Positions 5,717 to 5,731 of a stretch of 5,731 bases of DNA are shown in pieces. The stretch is taken from positions 1-5,731 of the forward strand of contig JAIPEK010000159.1 of the NCBI GenBank assembly GCA_021737205.1. Direction: 5' to 3'. The stretch is from Desulfarculaceae bacterium. GTDB taxonomy: Bacteria > Desulfobacterota > Desulfobacteria > Desulfobacterales > Desulfobacteraceae. The position numbers and the translations under genes were made by a program. Position 1 is the stretch's first letter, and each line of letters begins with the position of its first letter. The notes under the pieces were generated by a model. It worked only from the letters and a program-made list of their open reading frames with translations, had not been told where the DNA came from and did no database searches.

Positions 5717-5731
5717 TGAGAGTGGTATGTA
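5716..5731 (+). CDS. First codons of a gene cut by the right edge, candidate DUF3368/PIN toxin partner
   Basis: An ATG at 5716 shares its A with the UPF0175 stop (TAATG) and opens a frame reading MRVVC before the window ends. Five residues cannot identify a protein. What supports it is the one-base overlap, typical of coupled genes, and the known tendency of UPF0175 genes to precede DUF3368/PIN-like proteins, which often begin with a short I/V-V-V strand leading to a catalytic Asp or an Asn/Ser. Identity is a context-based guess. Confidence 0.4.

Noticed and set aside
1..5731. Mobile element, CRISPR array, tRNA or rRNA
   Set aside because: No transposase or integrase motifs, no regularly spaced repeats, no tRNA cloverleaf-like or rRNA sequence recognised; genes are tightly packed housekeeping types.

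Overview
The window looks like an ordinary chromosomal stretch from a moderately GC-rich Gram-negative bacterium. The protein flavour (CutA, a long PurN, a TraB/PrgY-type membrane protein, a two-Gate nucleoside-recognition protein, RecN) most resembles sulfate-reducing Desulfobacterota (former Deltaproteobacteria). That placement comes from recall of similar proteins, not from a search. There is no rRNA, tRNA, IS element, CRISPR array or phage gene.

Layout. Positions 1-33 hold the first 11 codons of a gene running left off the window on the minus strand, with its own Shine-Dalgarno and a good promoter. A 136-nt divergent intergenic region follows, then a rightward pair, cutA (170-496) and purN (486-1223), whose reading frames overlap by 11 nt. 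purN collides tail to tail, with an 8-nt overlap, with a minus-strand TraB/PrgY-family membrane protein gene (1216-2400). A 127-nt divergent region (2401-2527) carries promoter-like sequences for both directions. To its right lies an overlapping three-gene rightward set: a 60-residue small protein (2528-2710), a nucleoside-recognition (Gate) membrane protein (2694-3680) and recN (3640-5346). After a 112-nt AT-rich gap with a good promoter comes a UPF0175-family small protein (5459-5716). Its stop codon overlaps the ATG of a further gene cut off by the window edge, which looks like an antitoxin/toxin-type pair.

How the parts relate. CutA (metal tolerance, trimeric cytosolic) and PurN (third step of purine synthesis) are housekeeping functions that appear translationally coupled. 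The small protein, Gate protein and RecN overlap by 17 and 41 nt and are very likely one transcript, placing a DNA double-strand-break repair protein behind a membrane protein of unknown substrate. Nothing here amounts to a clearly new defence or mobile system. The points most worth following are the small protein with a MucR-N-terminus-like pattern but no zinc finger, the roughly 40-residue insertion in PurN, and the UPF0175 pair at the right edge.
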